Shown here: positions 1-7,730 of the stretch, piece by piece
Position numbering within the stretch: position 1 is the first letter of the stretch
How the letters are laid out: each line of letters opens with the position of its first letter
DNA from: Candidatus Sphingomonas phytovorans
Lineage (GTDB): Bacteria > Pseudomonadota > Alphaproteobacteria > Sphingomonadales > Sphingomonadaceae
Length of the DNA: 64,000 nt
Direction of reading: 5' to 3'
Assembly (NCBI GenBank): GCA_029202385.1
Contig: CP119314.1
Location: 5,390,147 to 5,454,146 of the forward strand
The notes under the pieces: model-generated
Database searches by the model: none
The model's input: the letters and a program-made list of their open reading frames with translations, nothing else
What the model was told of the DNA's origin: nothing
Position numbers and translations under genes: made by a program

Positions 1-736
1 GATTGAAAACCTCCGCGCCGAAATCGATGGCAAGGAAATCCTCAAGGGCCTCTCGCTTAGCGTGAACGCGGGCGAAGTGCATGCGATCATGGGGCCGAAC
101 GGCGCGGGCAAGTCGACGCTTGGCTATGTGCTCGGCGGGCGGCCCGGTTACGAGGTCACGTCCGGCACTGTCAGCTTTGCGGGTGAGGACCTGCTGGAAA
201 TGGCGCCGCACGAGCGCGCCGCCGCGGGCCTGTTCCTCGGCTTCCAATATCCGGTCGAAATCCCCGGCGTGTCCAACGTCCAGTTCCTGCGCGAGGCGCT
301 GAACGCGCAGCGCAAGGTGCGCGGCGAGGCGCCACTGTCGGGCGGCGAGTTCCTGAAGCTCGCCCGCGCCCAGGCCGACCTGCTGTCGATGGACCAGGAC
401 ATGCTCAAGCGTCCGGTCAATGTCGGTTTCTCCGGCGGCGAGAAGAAGCGCAACGAGATGGTCCAGATGGGCATCATCGGCCCGAGGCTGGCGATCCTCG
501 ACGAGACCGATTCCGGGCTCGACATTGACGCGCTGCGCGTCGTCGGCGACGGCATCAACCGTATCATGCGCGCGCCCGACAAGGCGGTGCTGCTGATCAC
601 GCATTACCAGCGGCTGCTTGACTATGTGAAGCCGGACTTCGTGCATGTGCTGGCGGACGGCCGGATCGTGCGCTCGGGCGGTCCCGAGCTGGCGCTCGAG
701 CTCGAAGCCGAGGGCTATGGAGCGATGGCAGCGTGA
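1..736 (+). CDS. sufC: Fe-S cluster assembly ATPase SufC (5' truncated by window edge)
   Basis: ABC-type ATPase of the SufBCD scaffold complex in the cytoplasm, which assembles Fe-S clusters. The frame is open from base 2 (reads IENLRAEIDGKEILKG), so the true start lies before the window; the GTG at 62 is internal. Visible motifs are Walker A GPNGAGKS, the SufC-type signature region GFSGGEKKRNE and Walker B LAILDETDSGLD, with the switch histidine in LLITHYQRLL. About 245 residues are present, against roughly 250 for the family, so only a few N-terminal residues are missing. It is followed by sufD, sufS, a sufT-like gene and a sufA-like gene on the same strand, the usual alphaproteobacterial suf order; sufB is presumably upstream and out of view. 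Family assignment is very secure. Confidence 0.96.
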   Translation, partial: IENLRAEIDGKEILKGLSLSVNAGEVHAIMGPNGAGKSTLGYVLGGRPGYEVTSGTVSFAGEDLLEMAPHERAAAGLFLGFQYPVEIPGVSNVQFLREALNAQRKVRGEAPLSGGEFLKLARAQADLLSMDQDMLKRPVNVGFSGGEKKRNEMVQMGIIGPRLAILDETDSGLDIDALRVVGDGINRIMRAPDKAVLLITHYQRLLDYVKPDFVHVLADGRIVRSGGPELALELEAEGYGAMAA

Positions 737-767
737 GCGCCGCAGGCATTTCCCTTTTCCTTCGCGT

Positions 768-817
768 CTTCGCGTCTTCGCGTGAATCCAATGACGTGTT
801 CACGCGGAGACGCGAAG
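768..817. repeat. Intergenic inverted repeat between sufC and sufD
   Basis: Two 19-nt arms (768-786 and 799-817) are reverse complements with one mismatch, giving a strong hairpin with a 12-nt loop. The left arm is itself an extension of a short CTTCGCGT-type direct repeat. There is no T-run, so it is more likely a dispersed intergenic palindrome or an mRNA-stability element inside the suf operon than a terminator. Confidence 0.7.
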
Positions 818-839
818 GCGCGACGATGGGGCGTGCGCT

Positions 840-1592
840 ATGACCTCGCTCGCTATCCCCACCCGCCGCGACGAAGCGTGGCGCTATAGCGATCTCGACG
901 CCGTCGCGACCGTTTGGCCGGTGGCAGCCCCGGAGACGATCCATGTCGCACCCGGTGAGGAGATCACGCGCGTCATCGTGCAGGATGCTGACACGGATAC
1001 GGTGGCGATCCGCGATTATGCCGTCACCCTCGCGGCGGGCGCGCGGGCGACGTTCCATGTGCTCAACACCGGCGGCAAGCTCGGCCGGGTGGCGATCGAC
1101 GTGACATTGCACGACGGCGCGCATTTCGAGCTGGGCGGGGCGATGCTCGGCGGCGGCGAGCAGACGCTGGAGATCGTGACCACGATGCGCCACATCGAGC
1201 CGAACGCGACCAGCAACCAGGTCGTCCGCTCGGTGCTCGGCGCGCGCGCGACCGGCAGCTATCTCGGCAAGGTCGCGGTCGCACGCGATGCGCAGAAGAC
1301 CGATGCGAGCCAGTCGGTGAAGGCGATGCTGCTGACGCGCACCGCGACCGCCAATGCCAAGCCCGAGCTCGAAATCTATGCCGACGACGTGAAGTGCGCG
1401 CATGGCGCGACCGTCGGTGAACTCGACGCGATGGCGCTCTTCTACCTCGCCAGCCGCGGCATCGCCCCGGCCGAGGCCAAGGCGCTGCTGCTGCGCGCGT
1501 TCATCGGATCGGTCTTCGACGACGTCGCCGATGCGGGCGAGCGCGAGGCGCTGGAAACGGCGGCGCAGGCTGCGCTGGAGCGGATGCTGTGA
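840..1592 (+). CDS. sufD: Fe-S cluster assembly protein SufD
   Basis: SufD-family component of the SufBC2D scaffold. At 250 residues it is shorter than enterobacterial SufD (about 420) but close to the compact form common in sphingomonads. The N-terminus carries the family-typical RRDEAWRYSDLD segment, and the C-terminal half holds the beta-helix core and the conserved KCAHGATVGELD region, followed by SRGIAPAEAKALLLRAF. It starts at ATG 840 about 100 bases after sufC, with an inverted repeat between them. It forms a cytoplasmic complex with SufC and takes part in cluster assembly with SufS supplying sulfur. Confidence 0.93.
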   Translation: MTSLAIPTRRDEAWRYSDLDAVATVWPVAAPETIHVAPGEEITRVIVQDADTDTVAIRDYAVTLAAGARATFHVLNTGGKLGRVAIDVTLHDGAHFELGGAMLGGGEQTLEIVTTMRHIEPNATSNQVVRSVLGARATGSYLGKVAVARDAQKTDASQSVKAMLLTRTATANAKPELEIYADDVKCAHGATVGELDAMALFYLASRGIAPAEAKALLLRAFIGSVFDDVADAGEREALETAAQAALERML

Positions 1593-1606
1593 GGCGCGCG
1601 CATCTT

Positions 1607-1743
1607 TTCTCCCTCTCCCGGCGGGAGAGGGAAGGGGCCCATCGCGTGAGCGATGGGAAGGGTGAGGGCGATTGCAATGGCTAGTCACCCTCACCCTTCC
1701 GTCGCTTCGCTCCTCCCTCCCTCTCCCGATGGGAGAGGGAATG
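1607..1743. repeat. REP-like palindromic element spanning the sufD-sufS junction
   Basis: The element contains two short hairpins, CTCTCCCGGCGGGAGAG near 1613-1629 and CTCTCCCGATGGGAGAG near 1721-1737. They flank a longer inverted repeat in which GGGAAGGGTGAGGG (about 1655-1668) pairs with CCCTCACCCTTCC (about 1688-1700). The arrangement is that of a paired REP/BIME-like unit. The right half runs into the sufS reading frame and supplies its N-terminal codons. Confidence 0.75.
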
Positions 1744-2945
1744 CGGCCACCCGCCTCCTCGACCTGCTCGCCGACTTCCCGGCGATCCCGCGGGGCTGGG
1801 CCTATCTCGACACCGCGGCGACGGCGCAGAAGCCGCAGCCCGTGATCGACGCGATCGACCGCGCCTATGCCGAAACCTACGCCACCGTGCATCGCGGCGT
1901 GTACCAGCGCTCGGCCGACATGACGCTTGCCTATGAGGCGGCGCGCAAGAAGGTGGCGCGCTTCATCGGCGCTGGCAGCGCCGACGAGATCGTGTTCGTG
2001 CGCGGCGCGACCGAGGGCATCAACCTCGTCGCCCAATGCTGGGCGCGTGAGCAGTTGAAGGCGGGCGACCGAATCCTGCTCTCGACGCTTGAGCATCACT
2101 CCAACATCGTCCCGTGGCAGATGGCCGCGGAGCGTGTCGGTGCCGCGATCGACGTCATCCCACTGACCCCCGATCACCGTATCGATCTCGACGCGATGGC
2201 CGCGATGATCACGCCTGCCCACAAGCTGGTCGCGCTGGCGCATGTCTCGAACGTGCTCGGGTCGCTGCTCGATGCGCGGCGTGCCGCCGATATCGCCCAT
2301 TCGGTCGGCGCGAAGATCCTGCTCGACGGCTGCCAGGCGGTACCGCGCATGGCGGTGGACGTCGCGGCGCTCGACTGCGATTTCTACGTCTTCTCCGGGC
2401 ACAAGCTCTACGGCCCGACCGGCATTGGCGTGCTGTGGGCGCGGCCGGAACTGCTCGAGGCGATGCCGCCCTATCAGGGCGGCGGATCGATGATCGACCG
2501 GGTCACCTTCGCGAAGACGACCTACGCCCCGCCACCGGGCCGTTTCGAGGCGGGGACGCCGCACATCGTCGGTGCGCTCGGCCTCCATGCCGCGATCGAC
2601 TATGTCGAGCGCATTGGCCTCGACGCGATCCACGCGCACGAAACGGCGCTGGTCGCGAAGACGCGCGAGGCGCTGTTGCAGATCAACTCGGTCACGCTCT
2701 ACGGCCCCGAGGATTCGGCCGGCATCGTCAGTTTCTCGATCGAGGGGGTGCATCCGCATGACATCGGCACCATCTTGGACGAGGAGCGGGTCGCGATCCG
2801 CGCCGGGCATCATTGCGCTCAGCCGTTGATGGAGGCGCTGGGCGTGCCGGCGACGGCACGGGCGAGCTTCGGGGTCTACAACGGCGCGGCTGACGTGGAT
2901 GCGCTGGTGCGCGGGATCGAGCGGGTAACACGGATTTTCGGGTAG
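1677..2945 (+). CDS. sufS: Cysteine desulfurase SufS
   Basis: PLP-dependent group II cysteine desulfurase, taking sulfur from L-cysteine for the Suf scaffold. The conserved core starts at LADFPAIPRGWAYLDTAATA. The PLP-binding lysine lies in FSGHKLYGPTGIG, and the catalytic cysteine in RAGHHCAQPLM near the C-terminus. ATG 1677 gives 422 residues, within the normal size range; an in-frame ATG at 1653 gives 430. No ATG, GTG or TTG occurs between 1677 and the conserved core, so about 20 N-terminal residues (rich in P, S, H and R) are encoded by the REP-like element. It follows sufD and precedes the DUF59 gene by 7 bases. Function is secure; the exact start is not. Confidence 0.93.
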   Translation: MASHPHPSVASLLPPSPDGRGNAATRLLDLLADFPAIPRGWAYLDTAATAQKPQPVIDAIDRAYAETYATVHRGVYQRSADMTLAYEAARKKVARFIGAGSADEIVFVRGATEGINLVAQCWAREQLKAGDRILLSTLEHHSNIVPWQMAAERVGAAIDVIPLTPDHRIDLDAMAAMITPAHKLVALAHVSNVLGSLLDARRAADIAHSVGAKILLDGCQAVPRMAVDVAALDCDFYVFSGHKLYGPTGIGVLWARPELLEAMPPYQGGGSMIDRVTFAKTTYAPPPGRFEAGTPHIVGALGLHAAIDYVERIGLDAIHAHETALVAKTREALLQINSVTLYGPEDSAGIVSFSIEGVHPHDIGTILDEERVAIRAGHHCAQPLMEALGVPATARASFGVYNGAADVDALVRGIERVTRIFG

Positions 2946-2952
2946 GGTTCGC

Positions 2953-3420
2953 ATGAACGAAGAGCGGAAGATTGTGGTTGAAGAGGTCGCCTCGGTCGAG
3001 GCGCCGCCCAAGGCGCGCGTCGATGGCGGGGTGACCGAAACGTTCGAGCGCAAGCGCGATTATCTCGAAGGTTTCCTGGCACAGAAGCCCGAGGCGCTTT
3101 CCACCGGCGAGCCGGGCGGCGCGCTGTACGAGGCGGTGGTCGATGCGCTGAAGGAAATCTACGATCCCGAGATTCCGGTGAACATCTACGATCTCGGCCT
3201 GATCTACGGCGTCGAGGTAACCGATGAAGGCCATGCCTCGGTGACGATGACGCTCACCACGCCGCATTGCCCGGTCGCTGAATCCATGCCCGCCGAGGTG
3301 GAACTGCGCGTCGGATCCGTGCCGGGCGTCGGTACCGCGGACGTCAACCTCGTCTGGGATCCGCCTTGGGATCCGCAGAAGATGAGCGACGACGCCAAGC
3401 TCGAACTGGGGATGCTGTGA
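2953..3420 (+). CDS. sufT: SufT-like DUF59/MIP18-family Fe-S assembly protein
   Basis: A protein of 155 residues with a variable, acidic N-terminus (1-50) and a DUF59/MIP18 domain (about 55-150). Visible family signatures are EIYDPEIPVNIYDLGLIY and TLTTPHCPVAESMP, with the conserved cysteine. Relatives act as accessory factors in Fe-S maturation or cluster delivery; the exact biochemical step is not settled. Its stop codon overlaps the start of the next gene (TGATG at 3418-3422), implying translational coupling inside the suf operon. The symbol sufT follows common usage for this operon position. Confidence 0.87.
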   Translation: MNEERKIVVEEVASVEAPPKARVDGGVTETFERKRDYLEGFLAQKPEALSTGEPGGALYEAVVDALKEIYDPEIPVNIYDLGLIYGVEVTDEGHASVTMTLTTPHCPVAESMPAEVELRVGSVPGVGTADVNLVWDPPWDPQKMSDDAKLELGML

Positions 3421-3773
3421 TGGCGACGACCACGCGCGTGCGCCCCGCGGCGCTGATCCTGACGCCGACCGCCGAGGCGCGGATCGCCGAGCTGATGGGC
3501 AAGTCCCCGGAAGGCGCGATCGGCGTCAAGCTGTCCACGCCGCGTCGCGGCTGTTCCGGGCTCGCTTACTCGGTCGACTATGTCACTGAGGCCAAGCCGT
3601 TCGACGAGCGTATCGAGACGCCGGGCGGGACGCTGTTCGTCGATGGCGGCTCGATCCTCTACCTGATCGGATCGACCATGAACTGGGTCGAGGACGATTT
3701 CACCGCCGGCTTCGTGTTCCAGAACCCCAACGCCAAGGGCGAATGCGGCTGCGGGGAAAGCTTCACGGTCTGA
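3420..3773 (+). CDS. sufA: A-type Fe-S carrier protein (SufA/IscA/HesB family)
   Basis: A-type carrier that takes a nascent Fe-S cluster from the scaffold to target apoproteins. The protein has 117 residues, and the three cluster-ligand cysteines are in place: one in RRGCSGLAY and two in the C-terminal GECGCGESF. The start at 3420 overlaps the preceding stop by one base and is preferred over the longer upstream frame (3366), which has no homology character. It is the last gene of the suf operon here; a possible hairpin follows at 3786-3806. Confidence 0.93.
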   Translation: MATTTRVRPAALILTPTAEARIAELMGKSPEGAIGVKLSTPRRGCSGLAYSVDYVTEAKPFDERIETPGGTLFVDGGSILYLIGSTMNWVEDDFTAGFVFQNPNAKGECGCGESFTV

Positions 3774-3785
3774 AACGATCCGATC

Positions 3786-3806
3786 TCCCCGCCGCGCGTG
3801 CGGGGA
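3786..3806. terminator. Possible bidirectional terminator hairpin after sufA
   Basis: TCCCCGC (3786-3792) and GCGGGGA (3800-3806) form a 7-bp GC-rich stem with a 7-nt loop in the short gap between the convergent sufA and EF-hand genes. There is no clear U-tract, so it could be a weak terminator only. A second small palindrome, ATGCCG/CGGCAT at 3809-3828, overlaps the stop of the EF-hand gene. Confidence 0.42.
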
Positions 3807-3819
3807 AGATGCCGCATGA

Positions 3820-4191
3820 TCACGGCATTCCGAGAAAGCCTCGAAGCTCGGCGTCGCTGAGGAAACCGTCCGCGTTCGTATCGGCTGCCTTGAAACGATC
3901 GGGCACGGCCGCGAGGAAAGCATCCTTGGAGACATAGCCTTCGGCGTCCGCCTTCGTGCTCGCGAAGGAAGGCTGCATGAAGTCGGGCAGGGTATCCTTC
4001 TTGATCTTTCCCGCGTTCGACTGATCGACGAAGGTCCAGCCCTGTGCGGAAAAAGCAGTCGCCTCGGCCAGGCTCACCTTGCCGTCGGCGTTGGTGTCGG
4101 CCAACGCCATCGGATCGAAATCCTGAGCATGGGCCGGCAAGGCCGGGGTCGCAAAGATCAGCATAGCGGCGGCTGCGTAGCCAGGCTTCAT
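3820..4191 (-). CDS. Secreted EF-hand calcium-binding protein
   Basis: A protein of 123 residues with a Sec signal peptide (MKPGYAAAAMLIFATPALPAHA, cleavage after AHA), so it is probably periplasmic. At least two EF-hand loops are visible, DTNADGKVSLAE and DTNADGFLSDAE, plus a degenerate central one. ATG 4191 is chosen because an AGGAGG-type ribosome site lies just upstream and the signal peptide begins there; a longer frame to 4245 is unlikely. It sits 73 bases downstream of the esterase gene on the same strand. Ca2+ binding is a family inference; the specific role is unknown. Confidence 0.8.
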   Translation of the reverse strand: MKPGYAAAAMLIFATPALPAHAQDFDPMALADTNADGKVSLAEATAFSAQGWTFVDQSNAGKIKKDTLPDFMQPSFASTKADAEGYVSKDAFLAAVPDRFKAADTNADGFLSDAELRGFLGMP

Positions 4192-4264
4192 GATTGTCCT
4201 CCTCTGATGGTCGATCATCGTTCGATTGCGGTCGGGATTGGTCATTCTCTTCGTGTCGGCAACT

Positions 4265-5329
4265 TCAACGGCCCTTCTCGAAGACGAGATTGCGACTGAA
4301 GAACGGGATCACCTGATCCTGAAACCGGATTGCGACATTGTTGGTGTGGTCGCCTGGATAGATTTCGAAGCCGTTGGCGATGGCATAGCTGTCGAGCACG
4401 GTGTGGAGCTTCTCCGCGTCGACTTTCAGTCCGTCCCTGTCTCCGACATCGATCGAGATCGCACGATATTGCCGCAGGTTGCCGATATACTGGTCGACAA
4501 TGGCGAGCGGCGCATTGGCCGCCCATCGCGCGAGGACGTCCGGCTGGGCGACGCCGTCCTTCACCGGCAGGTCGAGATAGAGCGGCGGGTTCTTCGGGTT
4601 GGGCGACCATGCCGCGGCGCTCGCCAGCTGCGCTCTCAGCCCGAACGGCAGCTTTGCCGAATCTGTCGGCACCTTCACGGCCGCAAGCGCCGCTGTCGCC
4701 TCCGCATTGAACTGGCCGCCCTGGCGCGCGGACAGGCAACATGGGCTCATCATATAGAGCGCGCCGAACACCTCGGGATGTTTCATGCCGATCCGGCTGG
4801 TGCCATATCCGCCCATCGAATGGCCCGCCAGCCCGCGGCTCTCCCGCCGCGCCAGCGTCCGATAATGGGCATCGATATAGGCGACCAGATCGCGCGCCAC
4901 GAAGGCCTCGAAGTCCCCGGTCGTCGCCGAGCTTGAATACATCGATCCGTTGTGGATGGTCTTGCTGTCGGGAAAGACCAGGATCATGTCCTTCGCGCCC
5001 TTGGCGAAGCCACCCTCGATCGTCTGCGGAACATGGATTTCCCTGGTCCATTGGTCAGCGCCGATCGAATAGCCGTGAAGGGCATAGACGACGGGATAGC
5101 GGCGGCGAGGGCTCTTCGCGTAGCTCGGCGGCAGCACCACGATCACGTCGCGGTCAGCGGTCTCGCCTTCCAGATTGCCCATGATGGCCGCCGAATGGAT
5201 CTTGATTCGCTCGATCGTTACCGGCAGCGCGCCGGCGACGGGCGGGGGCGCGTTCGTCGTCACTTGAGCGCCGCCAGGGCTCGCCACGAACATCAGGATT
5301 GCGGCACCCAGGCAGTAGGCCGATTTCAT
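4265..5329 (-). CDS. Secreted esterase of the EsteraseD/antigen-85 family
   Basis: An alpha/beta hydrolase of 354 residues with an N-terminal signal peptide (ends near GGA-Q). The nucleophile motif is GHSMGG, preceded by VVYALHGY, which forms the oxyanion region. The likely catalytic histidine is in YPGDHTNNV near the C-terminus. The family (Pfam Esterase) includes feruloyl/acetyl esterases and trehalose mycolyltransferase-like folds, so acyl or phenolic ester hydrolysis in the periplasm is expected; the substrate cannot be read from sequence. The start has a GGGGAG ribosome site 7 bases upstream. It is probably co-transcribed with the EF-hand gene. Confidence 0.85.
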   Translation of the reverse strand: MKSAYCLGAAILMFVASPGGAQVTTNAPPPVAGALPVTIERIKIHSAAIMGNLEGETADRDVIVVLPPSYAKSPRRRYPVVYALHGYSIGADQWTREIHVPQTIEGGFAKGAKDMILVFPDSKTIHNGSMYSSSATTGDFEAFVARDLVAYIDAHYRTLARRESRGLAGHSMGGYGTSRIGMKHPEVFGALYMMSPCCLSARQGGQFNAEATAALAAVKVPTDSAKLPFGLRAQLASAAAWSPNPKNPPLYLDLPVKDGVAQPDVLARWAANAPLAIVDQYIGNLRQYRAISIDVGDRDGLKVDAEKLHTVLDSYAIANGFEIYPGDHTNNVAIRFQDQVIPFFSRNLVFEKGR

Positions 5330-5862
5330 CTTCAGGCTCCCCTCGCGATATCGTCCGTTCTTGGGGAAGGGGATAGCTGCGGCGGCCGCGCCGTTCGACG
5401 CGCGCCCGCCACAGGGATCCTCCCCGGATCACAAACCACCCGCGCCGATCGTTGGTCTTTCTCTCGCGCCGTGCATTTGTCTGTGTATTTATTTCCGATG
5501 TCAACGACCAGACTGCTTTGTCGGGAGCTTCCCTCCCGCGCCGGTGCCGGGGATGGAGCTGTCGACGCCATTTCCGAAGGATTAAAGGGAGTAAAGCGAT
5601 CAGCGCTTGGCACCAGACGCATCGAGATGCGCGCTGGATTAGGTAGGAGTTATTCTGGCTGCGTGCTGACGCAGATGGTCAGACGGGGTCACTCCCTCGG
5701 CGATGCTGTCCCCGGTAACCGGAGGGGATCGATTCAATCGCGGCGTGAAAAGGATAACGATCATGCCGGGGTGAAACCTAAAGCTTCACCGCGCTCATTC
5801 TCATCGCTGGCCACTGAATTTGCCTGTTCCGGGCGGAGATTTCCCTGTTATGCCCGGAAGAA

Positions 5863-5887
5863 TTCCCTGTTCCTGCATAACAGGGAA
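5863..5887. repeat. TTCCCTGTT / AACAGGGAA inverted repeat, copy 1
   Basis: TTCCCTGTT (5863-5871) and AACAGGGAA (5879-5887) are perfect 9-bp arms around a 7-nt loop. A further direct copy of the nonamer is at 5841-5849. The same nonamer family recurs near 28.9-29.05 kb. Confidence 0.75.
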
Positions 5888-5943
5888 ATCTATTCAAATA
5901 TATGAACTTGTAGAATAATTTGGACGAAATGGCGATTTTCGAT

Positions 5944-5988
5944 CCAGGAAAAAACAAAATTCCCTGTTGTCGACGCAGGAACAGGGAA
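5944..5988 (-). terminator. Rho-independent terminator of the MaoC/SDR operon
   Basis: On the minus strand, AACAGGGAA (5980-5988) and TTCCCTGTT (5960-5968) fold into a 9-bp stem just after the MaoC stop codon. The stem is followed by a T-rich run reading TTTTGTTTTTT on the transcript strand. This is the clearest U-tract terminator in the first 10 kb, and it is built from the same nonamer repeat as its neighbour. Confidence 0.75.
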
Positions 5989-5990
5989 AT

Positions 5991-6443
5991 TCAGGCCGGC
6001 TTCTTCCGCATCAGCGCGGTCCTGAGGCAGGAACAGACCTCCTCGTCCCGCTGGTTCAACATCCGGTGGCGGAACGTCACCAGCCCGGCATCGGGCCGCG
6101 ACTTGCTGGCGCGCAACTCAACCACCTCGGTCTCGCCGCGCAGCGTGTCGCCGATGAACACGGGCTTGGGCATCACCAGCTTGTCGTAACCGAGATTGGC
6201 CACCAGCGTGCCAAGTGTCGTGTCCCCGACCGACACGCCGATCATCAGCGCAAAGGTGAAGGTGCCGTTGACGACGATCCGCCCGAACTCGGTCCCGCCG
6301 GCATAGTCGGCGTCGAGATGCAACGGCTGCGGATTATGGGTAAGGGTGGAGATCAGCAGATTGTCGGTCTCGGTCACTGTGCGCCGGATCTCGTGGACGA
6401 TCCGGTCGCCCACCTGCCATTCGTCATAATATCTGCCGGCCAT
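5991..6443 (-). CDS. MaoC-family (hot-dog) dehydratase
   Basis: A hot-dog-fold protein of 150 residues, probably an (R)-specific enoyl-CoA hydratase or a mesaconyl-CoA-like hydratase. The MaoC signature region is visible as TLTHNPQPLHLDADYAGGTEFG, where the catalytic Asp/His pair is expected, followed by VVNGTFTFALMIG. ATG 6443 overlaps the stop of the SDR gene (TGATG), so the two are translationally coupled. With the SDR it probably works on unsaturated acyl-CoA intermediates in the cytoplasm; substrate chain length is not determinable. Confidence 0.83.
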   Translation of the reverse strand: MAGRYYDEWQVGDRIVHEIRRTVTETDNLLISTLTHNPQPLHLDADYAGGTEFGRIVVNGTFTFALMIGVSVGDTTLGTLVANLGYDKLVMPKPVFIGDTLRGETEVVELRASKSRPDAGLVTFRHRMLNQRDEEVCSCLRTALMRKKPA

Positions 6444-7222
6444 CAACCGATTCCTCCAAGACTGCGCCCTGCTGTCCAGCCGCCATCGGCCGGTAGCACG
6501 ACGCCCGATACATAGCGGGCGTAGGGCGAGGCAAGGAACAGGCAGACATCGGCGACATCATCCACCGTGCCCATCCGCCCGAGCGGCACCGCTTTGGCGG
6601 AGCGTGCCTTGGCCTCGGGCGTGGGGGCAAGCCGTTCCATGCCTTCGGTGCCGGCGATCGGGCCGGGCGAGACCGAGTTCACGCGCACGCCTTCCGGCCC
6701 CCATTCGATCGCCAGCGTCTTGGTGATCATGTCGACTCCGGCCTTGGCCGCGCAGACATGGACCTGCATCGGTGTCGCGATGAAGGCTTGCGGCGCGGAG
6801 ATGTTGATGATGCTCGCGCCCGGCTTGGTCAGGTGCTCATAAGCGGCGCGCATCACATGGAAGGTGCCGAGCGTGTCGATCTCGGCGACCGCCTTGAAGC
6901 CGTTGGAACTCAGCATCGCCGCCGGCACGGGGAAATTGCCGGCCGCGCCCGACACCAGCACGTCGATCGTGCCGCGCTGGGCACGGAAATCGTCGATCGC
7001 CGCCTTCACCGCCTCATAGTCACGTACGTCGAGGCTGTAGCCGAGCGCGGGTGTGTTATCCGACAGCGCCGCGACCGCGGCGTCGACCTTGTCCTGGCTG
7101 CGGCTGGCGACACCCAGCTTCGCCCCGCGTCGCGCAAAGGACTTGGCGATGCCCAGGTTGATGCCGCTGGTCCCGCCAAAGACCATCACTGTCTTGCCGG
7201 TGAAATCGAAGCCCTCGGCCAT
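6443..7222 (-). CDS. SDR-family oxidoreductase, 2,4-dienoyl-CoA reductase type
   Basis: A short-chain dehydrogenase of 259 residues with nucleotide-binding motif GGTSGINLG near residues 15-25 and the NNAG-equivalent VSGAAGNF. The usual catalytic YxxxK is replaced: the lysine is kept in VHVCAAKAGVD, but the position four residues before it is not Tyr. This pattern and the following LAIEWGPEGVRVNSVSPGPI resemble peroxisomal-type 2,4-dienoyl-CoA reductases, so NADPH-dependent reduction of dienoyl-CoA is the best guess. ATG 7222 is preferred over an upstream TTG because GGGAG lies 6 bases before it. It is coupled to MaoC. Confidence 0.82.
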   Translation of the reverse strand: MAEGFDFTGKTVMVFGGTSGINLGIAKSFARRGAKLGVASRSQDKVDAAVAALSDNTPALGYSLDVRDYEAVKAAIDDFRAQRGTIDVLVSGAAGNFPVPAAMLSSNGFKAVAEIDTLGTFHVMRAAYEHLTKPGASIINISAPQAFIATPMQVHVCAAKAGVDMITKTLAIEWGPEGVRVNSVSPGPIAGTEGMERLAPTPEAKARSAKAVPLGRMGTVDDVADVCLFLASPYARYVSGVVLPADGGWTAGRSLGGIG

Positions 7223-7246
7223 ATCCAACTCCCTTGCCTTGTTTCT

Positions 7247-7705
7247 TCAGAGCTTCAGCTTGAACCCTGCATGGCTCTTCTTCCAGCCCATGGTCTCATA
7301 GAAGCGGTGGGCATCGATACGCGTCGACATCGAGGTAAGCTGCGCCATGCCGCAACCCCGCTCGCGGAAACGCTCGACCGCCCATTCGATCATCTGCTGC
7401 CCCAGTCCCTGGCCCCGCAGGCTGCTGGCGATACGGACCGCTTCGATCTGCCCGCGCCAGCTGCCGCGAAAGGCGATGCCGGGCAGGAAACTCAGCTGCA
7501 TCGTGCCGACAACTTCACCGTCGAGTTCGGCGACGACCTGCATCTGGTTCGGATCGGCGGCGATCGCCTCGAACGCGGCAAAATAGCGCTGGTCGAGCGG
7601 CAGGCTCGGGTCCTCGCGGCCCTTGCTGTGCTCGTCATCGTCAAGCAGTGCGACGATGGCGGGAAGGTCGTCGGCGGTGGCCGCGCGGAAGGTGATGCCG
7701 CTCAT
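7247..7705 (-). CDS. GNAT-family N-acetyltransferase
   Basis: A single-domain GNAT protein of 152 residues: N-terminal MSGITFRAATADDLPAIVAL, acetyl-CoA-binding motif A in SSLRGQGLGQQMIEWAVE, and C-terminal DAHRFYETMGWKKSHAGFKLKL. The last segment is typical of small free-standing acetyltransferases acting on amines. The start at ATG 7705 is set by the family N-terminus; longer upstream frames overlap the NTF2-like gene and lack homology character. It lies 24 bases from the SDR gene on the same strand, so may share the transcript. Substrate unknown. Confidence 0.85.
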   Translation of the reverse strand: MSGITFRAATADDLPAIVALLDDDEHSKGREDPSLPLDQRYFAAFEAIAADPNQMQVVAELDGEVVGTMQLSFLPGIAFRGSWRGQIEAVRIASSLRGQGLGQQMIEWAVERFRERGCGMAQLTSMSTRIDAHRFYETMGWKKSHAGFKLKL

Positions 7706-7730
7706 GGCGCGATAAGGGATTTGATCAAGA

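Larger units (their letters stand above)
5330..5990. other. 661-base intergenic region with dispersed repeats, no convincing gene
   Basis: No supportable ORF, tRNA or riboswitch was seen. The right half is markedly A/T-rich compared with the flanks (for example around 5881-5960). It carries a 12-mer GGATCGATTCAA (5726-5737) that recurs at 28757-28768. Nonamers TTCCCTGTT or its complement AACAGGGAA lie at 5841, 5863, 5879, 5960 and 5980. The last pair forms the terminator of the MaoC operon. The left part must hold the promoter of the esterase gene. Confidence 0.7.

Noticed and set aside
597..3053. Very long open frame (818 codons) antisense to sufD-sufS
   Set aside because: It is a by-product of G/C-biased third positions; its translation is Arg/Asp/His-rich and low in complexity, while the opposite strand encodes clear suf genes.
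5505..5760. Possible tRNA or structured RNA in the esterase-MaoC gap
   Set aside because: A T-loop-like GATTCAATC is present, but no acceptor stem, anticodon arm or CCA context could be folded around it.
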